From: Agrocybe praecox | Lineage: Eukaryota > Basidiomycota > Agaricomycetes > Agaricales > Agrocybaceae | Length of the DNA stretch: 64,000 nt | NCBI GenBank assembly: GCA_964017145.1 | Contig: OZ024842.1 | Location: 558,001 to 622,000 of the forward strand | Direction: 5' to 3' | Part shown: in pieces, positions 46,560 through 58,619 of the stretch | How positions within the stretch are numbered: position 1 is the first letter of the stretch | Layout: the number at the start of each line of letters is the position of its first letter | Position numbers and translations under genes: made by a program | Notes under the pieces: generated by a model | What the model was told of the DNA's origin: nothing | Databases searched by the model: none | What the model saw: the letters and a program-made list of their open reading frames with translations, nothing else

Positions 46560-47600
46560 TTCTGCAGACTAGTTTGGAAGGGTCAAACTCGGTCTGCATG
46601 GTCAGTAGGGAGAGGAGGTCGTGGTGAAGTTGATCGGAAGGGGCAATGTGAACAGTATCTTTAGGATGAGCCAAATTGAGAGGGAAATCGAGGTTTTAAA
46701 GGTATGTTTTCTTACTCTTATCTTTTCCTTTCTTCATGTATGGCACATGGGCCTTGGGCCATCCTCTGGTGGCCACCGCTATACTCTCCTTTTTTTATTG
46801 CGAATAAATTTCTTTCAGTTCTTTTTATCGTTTCCATCATACTTCATTCCCGCGTTTTTTTGGCGCCAGCACTCGTGGACGAGGAACTGCAGCCTTTGTT
46901 TGCCCGCCGCCATAAAACAACTATTTCTTTTCTTTTCTTTTTCTATCTTACGCACCGACCTGCGTTGTTTCTTTGTAGATCATCTTACTGACTAATTTTC
47001 TCCCTCTATTCACAGACGATCAAATCGTCCGTCATCGAAACCTATAAATACATCGGTATATTCCTCGAATACACCTCTGGGGTCAAACTATTCGACTACA
47101 TCCTCGCGCATCGATACCTTCATAAAAGAGATGGAGCAAAACTATTCTCCCAACTCATTCCGTGTGTCTGGTACATCCACCATCGCGATTCGAAGCTGGA
47201 CCGACAGCCAGCCGAACAGGTTTGGAAAGGGGGTGGAAGATCTGGAGAAGCACGAGATGGAGCAGCATCAAGGGGCAGCAGCAACACGAACGTCACGCCG
47301 ACACCTTCTAGGGTGCAGAGCCATCGTCCAGAGGCGAGTAAGAGGTCGGCGTCGTCCAATATCGTTCCGCCGATTGTTACCACCGCCGTCGCTGGTCAGA
47401 CTAGTACCACTGAATCCACGCCCACCCGCAGCCGTTTGACCCAACCTGAACACATCTACGAAAGCTCGCCCTGGCGTAACCATTGACCCCTCTGTATCGC
47501 TCCTCACTTCTCGACCCTCTGTCGTTTCCAAGATATTGGAAGATTGAAGGGAAATTCAAGGGGTTATGGGTTTTTGTATGATACATTGAGGTGTACGTGA
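46560..47600 (+). pseudogene. CAMK-like kinase pseudogene, copy 2
   Basis: Keeps the nucleotide-loop region VKLIGRGNVNSIFRMSQIER and EIEVLK that copy 1 has lost (46620-46700), an intron, then YKYIGIFLEYTSG, LFDYILAHRYLHKRDGAKLF. Like copy 1 it jumps after HRDSKLD into the Ser/Pro linker, so the catalytic-loop deletion predates the duplication. A second deletion after ESSPW (about 47470) joins directly to the KA1-like end (about 47533), removing about 1.3 kb present in copy 1. Confidence 0.6.
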
Positions 47601-49285
47601 TCTTTTTCTCTTTTCTTGTTTTCTTTTCTCTTTGTTCTTCTTCGGACTTTTCGATCCGCGTTTTCTGCTGGTGTCGAGACTGGGCTCGTACATCAACACC
47701 TTGTGTCTTCTTAATTTATTTTTCTCGGGTTCTTACCTTTTGACCGGGCCATCGAATATACAAACTGATTATTTTATCCCTTTTACAGGCGTGTGGATCT
47801 TTCGGCTGCTCGTGCCTATATGGCGAACTTCTCATCCACCATCACCACCACCATCTCTTTATTGTCGTCGTCGTCATCTATGGACCTATGCCATCCATCC
47901 ATGACCCAATAATTATGCCCAAACGATGCCTACATACACGCACATTCACACTCATACTCACAAACTTCTTGCGTATGTGTATACGCACCTCACAATAATC
48001 GTCATACCTATCCCACCTTTATAATAAACACATAAACTTACGTGGGCCGCCGCATCACATTCCATTCTGACTCGTTTGTAACTTCGCACCGTCTGGCTCC
48101 ATGGGTATTCGACGATGGTGTCTGGGGGATTCGATCGAAGTGCTGGCTTGGAATTGGAATAGGGATCGGCGAAGGCGATCTAGCGCGTTCTGGTTGGAGG
48201 TGGTGGTGGAAGGAGGAGGGAAATAGGGATATAATCGTCGTCGCTAGGAGGGATAGGTGATCCGGGGTGTTGGATAACTGGCGGTCGCAGTTGTATTTGG
48301 GGAAGACAGGCGAGGTTTTCCTTTTTGTCAAATTACTTTCTGCGACGCGCTTGATCTCATTACTTTTCGAATCTTCGATATCGTGGGCCGAATTTCTGTT
48401 TTCCGATCTGTGTTTTTTTATTTTATTTTTCTCTGTCCCTTCATTCTTCTGATGACTTCCTTGTGGACCTTGCTGTCCATTCTCTGTTTCTTTCCTTCTT
48501 TCAGAAATTATTGTGTCTGTACTTTGAAGGAAGAAAAAAGAATCGACACTTTGCATGATCATAGAGGTGATAAAGGAAGGAAGTAGAGGGGACGAAAGGC
48601 GGATCACGATAGAAACACGATGACTTGGGTTGAAGGCGATCAATAAATAGAGGAGCCAAGCCATCCACACAACGGCAGACAGATGGGGGGCGCGAACAAA
48701 GAACACAAGTTTTCATGACAGACAGGGAGAGAGTCAGATCAGAGTGAAAGTGGAAGGGAAGGGAACACAAAGAAAAGCAAAGGTTTCAAGGGCGACAAAA
48801 CGAACGAGGGGACAACTGTGACGGAAGGGATAGTAGTAAATGGGAGGAGATTGATTGAGGTGTTCGGAAGCGACAGCAAATACAAAGGAAAACAGCGACA
48901 GCTAACAACGCACTCTCAGGAGAGAAAAGATGGTGAAAGAGTGATGATTGATGATGGATGGACACAGTAAAATTGATACTACGAGACGGGTGCAGGAAGA
49001 GGGGAAGAAGGAGGGAGAAAAGAGAGAAAGGCTAGAGGGGATGTGCGAAGTGAGGAAGCAAAGAGCCGGAAGGCTGGAAGACGGAGAGCGATGGGAGGCA
49101 TGTGTGGAAGAAAAAATCGCAGAAGATAAATGGAGAAGGCATTCTGGTGCTTGACAGTGAGAAACAAAGTAGATGTCTTGGTACCGTGAAGGGGCTGATA
49201 ACTGGAGACAGAACCCGAGGTGAGGAACGAACAGAGGCAATCCGACGCAAAGCAACAACACCCGTACAGGCCTTGACGCGGACGG

Positions 49286-49771
49286 CCATAGTAGGACCAG
49301 GAGCAAGACTGATTCGGTTCTCCCATCGCTGTCAAGTGCTACCGGCATCCCCTTGCACACAACACCAAAGAGGAGCACGACCGCGCCTGCTGCCCCCCGC
49401 TAACTTGTCGGCATTGAAAAATCCAGTAAGGAAGCAAGCTAGGACTGGAACTACGCCACCCTTTGAAGGCGGCGAAGACGGTGACGAGGAAGGCGAAGAT
49501 GGGGATTTGAGGCTTATTACTCCACCACCTACACCGCCATTTACTGCCAGAGTGTTTTCTCTAGCTGGTGCAAACAACGAATACTGTCCTAGTCCTTACG
49601 AGACAAATTATCCCGATAACATCACTCCAAGAGGTGGCAAACTAGGTGGTCTTGGTGCAACCAGGAGGCGAAAACATGCACCCATGCAACAAGATCAACA
49701 GAACGACGATGATTTCAACTCATCAAGCTCGTTGTCGAATTCTCATGGATCCTTCCCTCATCAGGGTTATT
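49286..49771 (+). pseudogene. gene X C-terminal fragment, copy B
   Basis: Identical, as far as I can see, to 25725-26210, carrying the same frame lesions relative to the 63.3 kb parent. It was therefore already broken when it was duplicated. Confidence 0.6.
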
Positions 49772-50226
49772 TTTTTCGCTACCTTTAACAATGACATTGG
49801 TTGGATTAGCATTTAGATTTGCCACGAATTTTTTAAAACTTCCTCCACCTCTTATCGCTTTCTCCGGATCGCCTCAAGTTCCCGTTCTCTTTTCCCCTTT
49901 TAACGACGGCGACATTGGCCTCATCATTGCCTTTGCGTCGGTCGCAACCCCTTTGGCGGGCTCTTTCCACCGCTACTCTACATCAACGCACTCTTTAATC
50001 AAGCCTGACATTCAATTCGTATTGTTTCTCGCACACACCTGGTGACACCGTATCTTGGTCTCGGTAGCACACCATCCTTCCATACTGGGTTCATACATTT
50101 ATCGCCCCGGTAGGAGTGTCGGTGGAGACGCTGCTTCACATTAAAATTCCTGCACAAAATTCGCCCCTAGGATTCGAATTATCTCGCCCATAACTATGTA
50201 CATTCATACATTACTTTAGACGATAG

Positions 50227-50246
50227 AGCACGCTCGAGAGCGTGCT
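50227..50246. repeat. perfect 9-bp hairpin, copy B
   Basis: Same sequence and position relative to its NLR gene as at 26666-26685. Confidence 0.6.
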
Positions 50247-50712
50247 TAATTTCAGTACTTACTAGCTATAGATAGATAATTAACCGTAACACAAGTGAAA
50301 TAAAAAGAAATTGAATTGTTGAAAATCCATAGTAGTAGCGACCCCATTCTTTACATAGATTTGCGGTAGCACGACCTCCATTTCTAAGAGGGTATATTCT
50401 TCGATTGATTCATCCTTTGTATTATAGAAATAGCCTAACCACTTGAGATCCACGCGTAAATAACCTCCAAAAATCCCTCATCGTATTAGGGTGTTTCTGG
50501 CCTTGTAGTGGAAAAAATTCTGCCGGACAGTATGTAGAAAGTCATGGAATGGTGCAGGGAGCATGCTTGTGATGTCGAATTTGATTTGGGGGCGAATAAA
50601 CGACCATACGAGCAACTTGATCCCAGAAGTCCAAACGGGGGGGTACAGTGAACAGGACAATGGGTTGCACTCGTAAGATTTAACAAGCTCGTGCTCCTTA
50701 ATCCTCGTCGCC

Positions 50713-53700
50713 TTACGCTATTGGTGCAGTGCATCCTATAAGGTTCGTTATTGGAGCAAAGGAATACAAATCGATCGAATGGCATAAATTACCTTTCAAC
50801 CAAGTACTGAGTATATTTTCCTCGTCAAATTGATGTTCCTAGCGGTACAAGTCAGAAAACTGTATTAGCCACACTATGGAAAAAAATACCTTGAGATAAT
50901 AGACAATATCACCAGCAAACCGCGAAGGTACTAGCAGTTTCTTTCCTATAACCGTATTAAGATAATGGAGAGTTTTCAGGCAGGCAAATATTTTAACGCT
51001 ATGGTTTGCATGAACGAATAATTTTCTCAAATAGGGGAAGAGATCATCCAAATAAATCCAGTACTCGGCGTTGGAGTGGTAAACCTCGGCTGACAGGTCT
51101 TGCAGAAGAGATTCTGCTACGCAAGTTGAAAGTGTTTTTTCCATGCCATTAGGAAGGCTGTAGCGACGTTCAAATAACATTTTGATTAAAGCGAATTGAA
51201 ATCCTTTCTTGAGGTCATTCAATATGGAGAGGTATTGTCGATGATATTGAGCATGAATCCCATATGGAGGAATTTTATCATTGGACTCGAGGGGTTCAAG
51301 CTGTTGGTAGGGTAGTGAAAGGATATAAGCAAGATGCTCCTCGTCGGAGCTCGCGATATCTGGATAGTAGCGGGTGGAGATTTCCGGAACTAAGTGAGTT
51401 TCGTAGATCCGCACCAGACATTCCAATAATTGAATTCTCGCCTGCCGTGATCCAACTGTCACCGAGAGAATTGAACCCAGGTCCTCGTTTCTCTGAGATA
51501 TACCGCTATTTCAAGAAGTATTCTCGATCGAAAATTCAAAATGTTACTCACCAATTGTCGATGTACCCATTCGACAAGTATCTCACATATCTCGACATCT
51601 AGCACAATCCAATCGATATTGTGGAGAGCATCGATAAAAGACAGTACACTTTGGAGGTTCATTGGATCCTGGTTGTATTTGATATCAGACATTTTGAGCG
51701 TCATGCGAAGAAAGTCTCTATAGTTGACATTGAGTGTAATCATGAATTGTAGCATATAGCGCACAGGCAAAATAAAAAAACTAACTTGTCGCTTTCCCGT
51801 AATTCAGAAATTGACTTTGCAGAGACCAACGAGATATCATCTGAAGGGTCTGATTGGTAGATGTAATCTTCGTCATCGTCAGATTCTACTGTGGCACCCA
51901 AGTGTAAACCCGGCGCTTCGGCCTCCATCGGTGAAACCAACTCCTCATCCACGTCCATTTCCTCGGTCACAGAATCGGACCGTGCCGTAGAATGAAAGTG
52001 AGCTAGGGCCTCCTGAGCGTAGTTTACCAACATGCTTCGACAAGTACTCAAGCATGCATCACAAAAACGCAGATACAGAGGTCCACTTTTTGTCTCGTCC
52101 AGGAGATACGGAGAGAGCCCTTCTGTGATATGAATTGTGGTTCGACAGTGCAATATTTCTCCGTACGATGATGTTTCGCGATACGTGCGTAGAAAGCACT
52201 GATATTCATCGACGAATTGAGCTGCAGATGCAGTTTGGCCTGGGAAAAAGTTGTTTCTGAATTCGCTTAAACTTGAATTTCCGTCGAATACAAACTTGCA
52301 AAGTCCTGGATGTTGCAGAAACACGTGGACGGGGAGGCCGGAGAGGCATTCAAAAGAAAGTTCCTGAATGGCGTGGCGTACATCATCGATCGGTATAATT
52401 GGATCTATCAGCGGTTGCTTTGGCTAAAAGAAAGTCGATAAGGTTAGTACTAATCGAGTTGTGGAATGTGCAGAACTCACCTTCAGGTGCCGTTCAATAC
52501 TTCGTAAGGACCGTGCAGCACTGTCCAAATGCTGAAGTACGTATGCATGATGGAAGGAGACATGAAGTCCTCTCATACGAAAAATATCGATTCCTTTTTT
52601 CAAGTCTATGACGAACTGGTCTGCGGAATCTTCATCCTGAGTATTTGACCATTTCTCAAAGAAGGACCAGGTGTAGAGACTCAAATCCAAGATGTGATCG
52701 CTGGACAAGTGATCAGCCTTACTCAAAATCAAAAAAGCCATTAAAAATTGCAAGGACTTACTTCGTATGCTGTTGAGAAATATCCAAGCTTCCGAGAAGA
52801 AGATTGAGGTAGAAATCATATACATGCTTGTAAACTGTCTTCAGATCCACAGAAAATTCTCTAGACCGCTTGAGGTCTTCAAGAAAGTCTTTAAATGACA
52901 GGTGCAAGAATGATATTTCGGTTTCGCATGCCCCAAAAAATTCTGCAATATCGGCATCCCATTCCACTGGAGTTTTTAAATTGACCAGAGAGGCAATCTC
53001 TCGTAAAACCATCTTGATTTCAGTTGCAGGAACGTCGAAGACCTCTTCTATGACTTTGGCGTTTGCGTTGACGAGTATCCCGCTCAGAACACGAAGCAGC
53101 ATTTCCCGACGTGGATATGACGACAGAATCATGCTGTATAATCTATCGAGGTCAGAAAATGCTTCTGAACGTGAAGGTCCAGGTTGGGAGATTATCTCCA
53201 ATTGTTGAACTGGATCAGAGACATCGGAATGATTTCCAACAAATTTGAGGACAGTGGCCGCATAGATAAATTGACCAGAGGAGTTGTCCACAAAATATTC
53301 TAAAATGTGATGTGGAGGCCATGGATGCGGAACACCTTGCATGATATCTTGATTTTCGTCATAGATTTTTGCGAAGCCATCGCAAAGATATTTTCTGATA
53401 TCATTCGAGGCATTGGGAGACTCGCTGAGATCCAACCGTTTTGTGGACTCTAAAAGAGGGGCGCGATCAAAGCAATCACGAATCCAGAATTCAGGACGAC
53501 TCGCGATCAGAATTCGGAATGGCAAGTTGGACAGTCTAATCGAGTTTCCGATGAGGGAAAGAATATCACGCTGAACTTTCGAGGTTTCGCATTCGTCAAG
53601 GCCGTCGATGATGATTGTGGGGGTATGCGTTGGAAGGGAGGGTAGATGAGATGAAGGTTCAATTATGAGCGACTGTAGCTGAGTGGATATATTTTTGGAT

Positions 53701-54236
53701 GGTAATGTGACGTCGTCTGACATTGCTTTATCCACAAGGGACCTCATATCAGGGATGTTGATCGCAATCTGATATGCCAAAGTCGAGAACAGGAATTTAG
53801 CAAAACCGCGTTTCTCGTCTCCCTTTAGAAAGAAAAACGACCCTGCGTATCGTTTACGATGTAGTTGTCGCAGAAGCTCTGCAATAGTCTGCATAATGGC
53901 TGACTTTCCTGCACCAGCAGGTCCATAAAGCCATAGGACATTTGTTGGTGGATTCGGGTCGTTGATCCATTCTATGATTTGCTCTAAAATCTCCTCGCGT
54001 GTCCCTGGATGACACGTGCCTTGGGAATACCGTTCTGCGGAATCATACATCGCTGAATCCGCTATTGATCGACTTAAGCTTGATAACCCTGTTAGAAAAA
54101 AAGAGTTGTTAGAGTGAACTCCAACAGAGTGGAAACTACTCTACTTGCCTGAGTCGATCGGTGCGATCGGTGCAGGACTTTGGTTGTTGACAAACATCCC
54201 GCCGGTAATTACAACATTGCTCACTGAGGGAAACAT
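50713..54236 (-). CDS. NACHT NLR-like receptor 4 (NLR4), 8 exons
   Basis: Paralogue, 1036 residues. Exons: 54149-54236, 52762-54088, 52481-52700, 51786-52423, 51552-51717, 50890-51492, 50793-50838, 50713-50735; phases agree. The start used by the other three (at the position of 54260) is AGG here, so translation should begin at the internal ATG eight codons later. The motif survives: MFPSVSNVVITGGMFVNNQS. Walker A GPAGAGKS, Walker B IIIDGLDEC and SRPE are intact. Exon 4 has the acidic insert (ESDDDEDYIYQSD) as in NLR1. An early TAA removes the acidic tail (ends CTAPIA). The GC donor of intron 1 is conserved although the sequence around it has changed. A truncated beta copy lies upstream. Confidence 0.83.
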
Positions 54237-54259
54237 CGGGTGTCCTCGGAAATCTGTCC

Positions 54260-54580
54260 TTTTCTCAATGTGTCCTTCGGTTCTGACGCTTGGGAGTATG
54301 GTCCAGAGATTGCGAAAGGCACTGCAGTAGACATGAGTTCAAATTCGCACGATTATCAGGGGTCACGGGCCTGGCCTACAAAAATATCAATAAGATATTT
54401 TCGTTAGCAGTAAATGTAAACGCACCCGAGAGAATCGAAGAACAGGTCTGTACAGTTATCCGTTGCCCAAGACGTTGCCGCTGTAAATAATTTCACAGTA
54501 AGTCCTTCCATGATCCTAACACAGTTTGCAAGCATCCGAAAAAATGAACCCTATTTCGACAGTCTCGAACGAAATTTGCG
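54260..54580. other. NLR4 upstream region
   Basis: Matches the upstream region of NLR1 closely (same GGGGTCACGGGCCTGGCC stretch). It joins the beta remnant at the corresponding place, so NLR1 and NLR4 share the same fusion. Confidence 0.45.
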
Positions 54581-54584
54581 ATGC

Positions 54585-54850
54585 ACATCCATGGCGCATA
54601 CGCGCTTTAGGTGGGTGGACCAGGTGGTGCATGGGCATCATAAAGCCAGAAACATGGTGCTCTGGGGTATTGTTACCGCCAACGTTGACACGGTCGGTAC
54701 TGACAATAATCCTAATATGTGTAGCTGCTACCTGGGCTGTAAATCGGGTAGAAAGAAAGCCTTCAGAGATCCATTCTTTTGTTTAAAAAATTAGATGTAC
54801 TCACCTATCCCCGCTGCGGCAACAACAGCTGCTACTGTCGAAAATCGCAT
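54585..54850 (-). pseudogene. beta pseudogene 5: intact N-terminal exons, truncated
   Basis: Start at 54850 (MRFSTVAAVV), normal GTGAGT donor, acceptor TTTACAG and exon 2 AQVAATHIRIIVSTDRVNVG to MRHGCA are all in frame. It then fuses to NLR-upstream sequence at about 54585, as in copy 1. A fragment rather than a working gene; it gives the ancestral reading of the damaged exon 2 in the others. Confidence 0.6.
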
Positions 54851-55139
54851 GATGTCTCTGTTTTACTGGGTCTTTGCTGTTCATTGGATCCTTGGTGTGT
54901 TCTATGAACGTTTTGTGAGCTTTGAGGTCTTTGAATGGAGAAGAATGACTCAAAAGATTCTGCGTACGTTGTGGTTTGTAATTAAGGAGCAGCCGCCCGC
55001 TCCGCAGTGCATGCATGACGTCTACGCCCCACGTCATGCATCATGGGTCGGGCCTAGTACAAAAATATCAATTTATGTACGTCTGCATCGAGTTTTTTCT
55101 TTCATGCAACTTCATCGATTGTTTTCCCAGCCTCTTGTC

Positions 55140-56870
55140 AGAGCCACTTCTGCGCATGGACTCGAGCCGTCGATATGCGACTCTCCGAACCGGATGACAT
55201 TGGACAGAGAACGTTTGATGCAGCGTGGATGGAGAGATCTCAGTGGGATCGCGTCCTCCTATACAACAGTAAGCCTCTTGAATGTGATGTCATCGTTTCT
55301 AGAAACTCTTACGCGCGTGGTTGCGTGCCATCAGCCTCTCTATCTCAGTGCCAACTCCAACCTTCCCCCATCCTCGTGCACCCATGTTGTCGCCTACACC
55401 GTGTTTGCTCTGCCGTTTGGGACCACCTCTTGGGATCCATGTCCGTTCGTCGGTCAAACGGAAAAGCCTACAAATCGTGTAAACATCATTTTCGAGTCGT
55501 GCAGAACTGCGGACACTCACCCCTGAGCCACAGCAGTCGTGTGGACGCGTCAATCAAGCTCGTAGTCTCAAAGGAAAGAGCGCCGATGGTGTAAGTCTTG
55601 CTTTCAACTTCTCGACATCTCAAACCGCTTACCCTCATATTTAGAGCCATCTCAGTCCGTAAACCAGCATCGATCAAGCGGTTCTATCATCGACGTCTGC
55701 AGGAATATACGCTGGCGACGACATCAATTGGAAAATCTGGAAATGGGTAATCAGGTAAGTGCCATTATCAAGTTTGACTCAATTTCACAAAACTTACCAT
55801 TGTGCAGGGATCGTCATCACTACTATGGCGTCTCGATAAACGTAATCCAAGCTCGTAGAAGTGATTCTGGCGTTGGCGGGTGCAGCAAGATGAGGAGAGA
55901 GAACTTTGGTTCTAAGGGTGGAGAGCCTGGACGCTGATAAACAGGTCAGTATTGTTTTCAACCTCTGTAAAACCTCCAAGCACTTACCATTATCCTCCGA
56001 TCATATCAAAGGAGTCGTGTGGGCCTGGTAGGAATTCATGTAAGTGTCCTGCTCGCGTTTTTTGATAGTTCGGAAACACTTACCATTGTGTCAGCCCATG
56101 GATCGAGTTCGTTCGAGGGATTCTGTGGTTGACGTGTGTTGGGTGAGGCGGCGAGGGCTTCAATTGCAAGGGTACTGTATAACCTAGAGGTAAGTGTCTA
56201 TTTCGGTCTCTGCACAGTTTCTGACTTACCAGCCTGTAGTCCGTCGAACTAGGGGATTCCTATGTCGCGTGTAAGTGCTCACTTTGTGTTCGTCGTAATT
56301 CATAAATATTTACCATAGTGTTTAGACTGAACAGACCCGTCAGCCCACAAACAAGATGAGGGATTCCGTCGTTGACGTGCGCAGCAAGATGACGCGGCGA
56401 GGGCTTCACTAAGCGTGGTGCAGAGCCTAGAGATGGATGCACATGTGAGTATCGTTTTTCAAGCTCTGCGGAACTTGCAAACACTAACCAGCTAATCTCC
56501 AAGCAGTCGATTCCACCGTGTGGGCCATGGAACGAGCTCCATCGAATGTAAGTTTTATTTTTGTATTCGTCATAGGCCATAATCACTTACCAGCGTATCT
56601 CCAACAGTTGAATCCAGCGGGAATCCAGCTCGTTAAGCTCCGTTGTCGTCGAAATGAAGAGACGAGAAGAAAATGAGATTGAGCAAACTAAGACGGACGA
56701 AAGTAAGTATTTGTTGACATATGTCGAGAAAAGAACACCCACCACAGCGTGTACTCGTACGCTGCATTGTCTGTTACGAGCTGCACTTTGAATCCGCCGA
56801 AACAAAGTGATCAGCAGACGAGGAGCTGATTCTCGCCGCCTGCAAGGTATGTGTGTGTTGAGCTCATATT
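55140..56870 (+). other. intron-dense locus with tandemly repeated exon pairs
   Basis: At least eight plus-strand introns of 50-65 bases, each with GTAAGT-type donor, CTTAC or CTAAC branch site and AG acceptor: donors near 55592, 55747, 55946, 56041, 56192, 56271, 56446, 56549, 56702. Exons alternate between about 30-40 and 85-120 bases. Two long exons share GAGGGATTC, GTTGACGTG and GGCGAGGGCTTC, spaced about 240 bases, so an exon-intron-exon unit was duplicated. The first exon has a 139-codon frame (55175-55594), but splicing leads to a stop in the next exon. Either a non-coding transcript or a decayed gene; no family recognised. Confidence 0.45.
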
Positions 56871-57620
56871 GAGCGGAGGAGAGATGAGAAGAGGAGAGGA
56901 GAGAAGACAAGCTCCGATGAGTTGTTGTTCTATCCAGTCAAAGTAGCTAGTCTTATATACGTTTTTCAACCCCCATGTATTTGGTACACCAGTGAAATCA
57001 AAGTTTTTGATGTGAACCTATGTTAGGTGAAATGAGCCCCGAATCAAGATCTCGCGAATGTTGCGCGAATGTATTCTTTTACGGCTCTGGTATCACACTG
57101 CTTGCTATTTCAATGTAAATATATGATAGTTACTCAATCTTTGCATATATCACTAACAGATTGGTTTGAATGACATGAAAATCGAATTTATTATGAAACG
57201 TTTCTGAAAATTGGTGGTCGATGGATTAGGGTGATCAAGGTGGATGCGAAGCCATATATTTTCCATCGATGCTTCTCGTGTGGTACGAAAGTTAAATCAA
57301 GGAGATATAGAGAGAAAGAGCGAGAATTACGCGATTTAGGTGGGACTCGGAGAAGGGTGGCATATTGGCGGAGAGAGCAGGAGGGTGCAATACAGCACTA
57401 TTGATCGACGGGCATGAGAGAAATCAGAGGGTACGTCATTTCGAGGCAGAAGAGGGTGATGAACATGGGACTGGACGAGGGGAGATAGATGCGTCTGAAA
57501 CAGGTAGATAGAGGACCGATAGAGACCAATGAATGCGATATTTGAGGCGAACGAGCGACAGGCATGAGACATTGTATTGGCGACCAGGCTAATCAGGAGT
57601 TGCCAGCAGGGGAAGTGACA
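56870..57620. other. gap with family Q copy 3
   Basis: 56950-57260 is AT-rich and shows nothing. 57270-57620 resembles family Q at 34740-35000. Confidence 0.3.
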
Positions 57621-58619
57621 AAGCAACAGAATGGACACGGAAGAAAAACAGGCTGATGGAGAGTGTGCAGGTGGACCGTCTTGGGGGAGGAAGAAAAGAC
57701 GAACGGGGGGGTCAAATATTGTCATTCGAGAGGATATATTACGTCAACCTCATTCCTGTCTCTCTTCACTTGGTTCTAGAAGTATATTTCTGCAAGAGAT
57801 TTATGGGAGTCGACGTAATGAACAGCAACAATCACTTGACCCTGGATGGTGGAGGATGTTGGGAAAGATGCGCGTTTTTCGCAATGGGCCATGGCAGCAC
57901 CGGTTTGGAAAGAAAAATGGATTTGCGAGTAATAGGCGGTTCTTGTTCATCTTGAAGTACAGCGGCCAAGCCTCAGTCTCTCGAGTAATTTCTCTTAAAT
58001 CTGGAAGAACTAGCACCCGCTGCATACAACCGACGGAAATGTATCCCGGTTATGCTGTAAGAATCCCGCAAAACTCCTTCCTGGCCCTCGAATATAGCGA
58101 AGCTGAGTTTGTGATCCTTTACTGGCACAGGGAGGTCGTCTCCGTATGAAAATTTGCCGCAGGGAGAAAACCAAGGAGATGCGGATAACCAAAGAGGATA
58201 ACGAACAGCCCAGAGTCCCAAATCCACACCGTGTTCAACGTGGAACTGCCACCCGCGGCTTGGAGACGTCGACCCTAAGGGCCTTCGATAGAAATGGAAT
58301 GAAAGTGAGGTCGTAGAACAAGTACGGATATTTGCGGAAAGCGTACTCTCCGTACACTAGGCAGCATTGTTTCCCAACCTCAACTTGGAAGAGGGATCTA
58401 TCACTCGACATTTTCTGTAATTGCCCTTTACTCTGACTGAACACCTAACCCGTCCAAAAAGCATATCTCTCGCACATGAGGCGTCGAAAAAAAAAAGTTC
58501 TCAGCGTTGGCTCTTGCCAAGAGCTTGAGAGACCACATATAGGATTGATTGTTCTTTGTTGAAGTTTGAACAGAGTGCAACAGCATAAACTTAGCTTCAA
58601 GCAAGATCACTCCCACGTA
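57620..58619. other. unresolved open frames on both strands
   Basis: A 172-codon plus-strand frame at 57631-58149 competes with minus-strand frames that read more like protein, such as GKQCCLVYGEYAFRKYPYLF (58235-58444) and LSFAIFEGQEGVLRDSYSIT (57973-58227). Neither strand gives a joined model or a known domain. Possibly a decayed minus-strand gene. Confidence 0.25.

Larger units (their letters stand above)
48311..50273. repeat. near-identical duplication block, copy B
   Basis: Counterpart of 24750-26712 (see there). Includes the X fragment at 49286-49771 and the hairpin at 50227-50246. Flanking parts on both sides are visibly less alike. Confidence 0.85.

Noticed and set aside
54795..55526. 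243-codon plus-strand frame
   Set aside because: It starts antisense to the beta 5' end and promoter module and crosses into the intron-dense locus. Composition and homology do not support one protein.
57631..58149. 172-codon plus-strand ORF
   Set aside because: No domain, and overlapping minus-strand frames look more coding. Not called as a gene.
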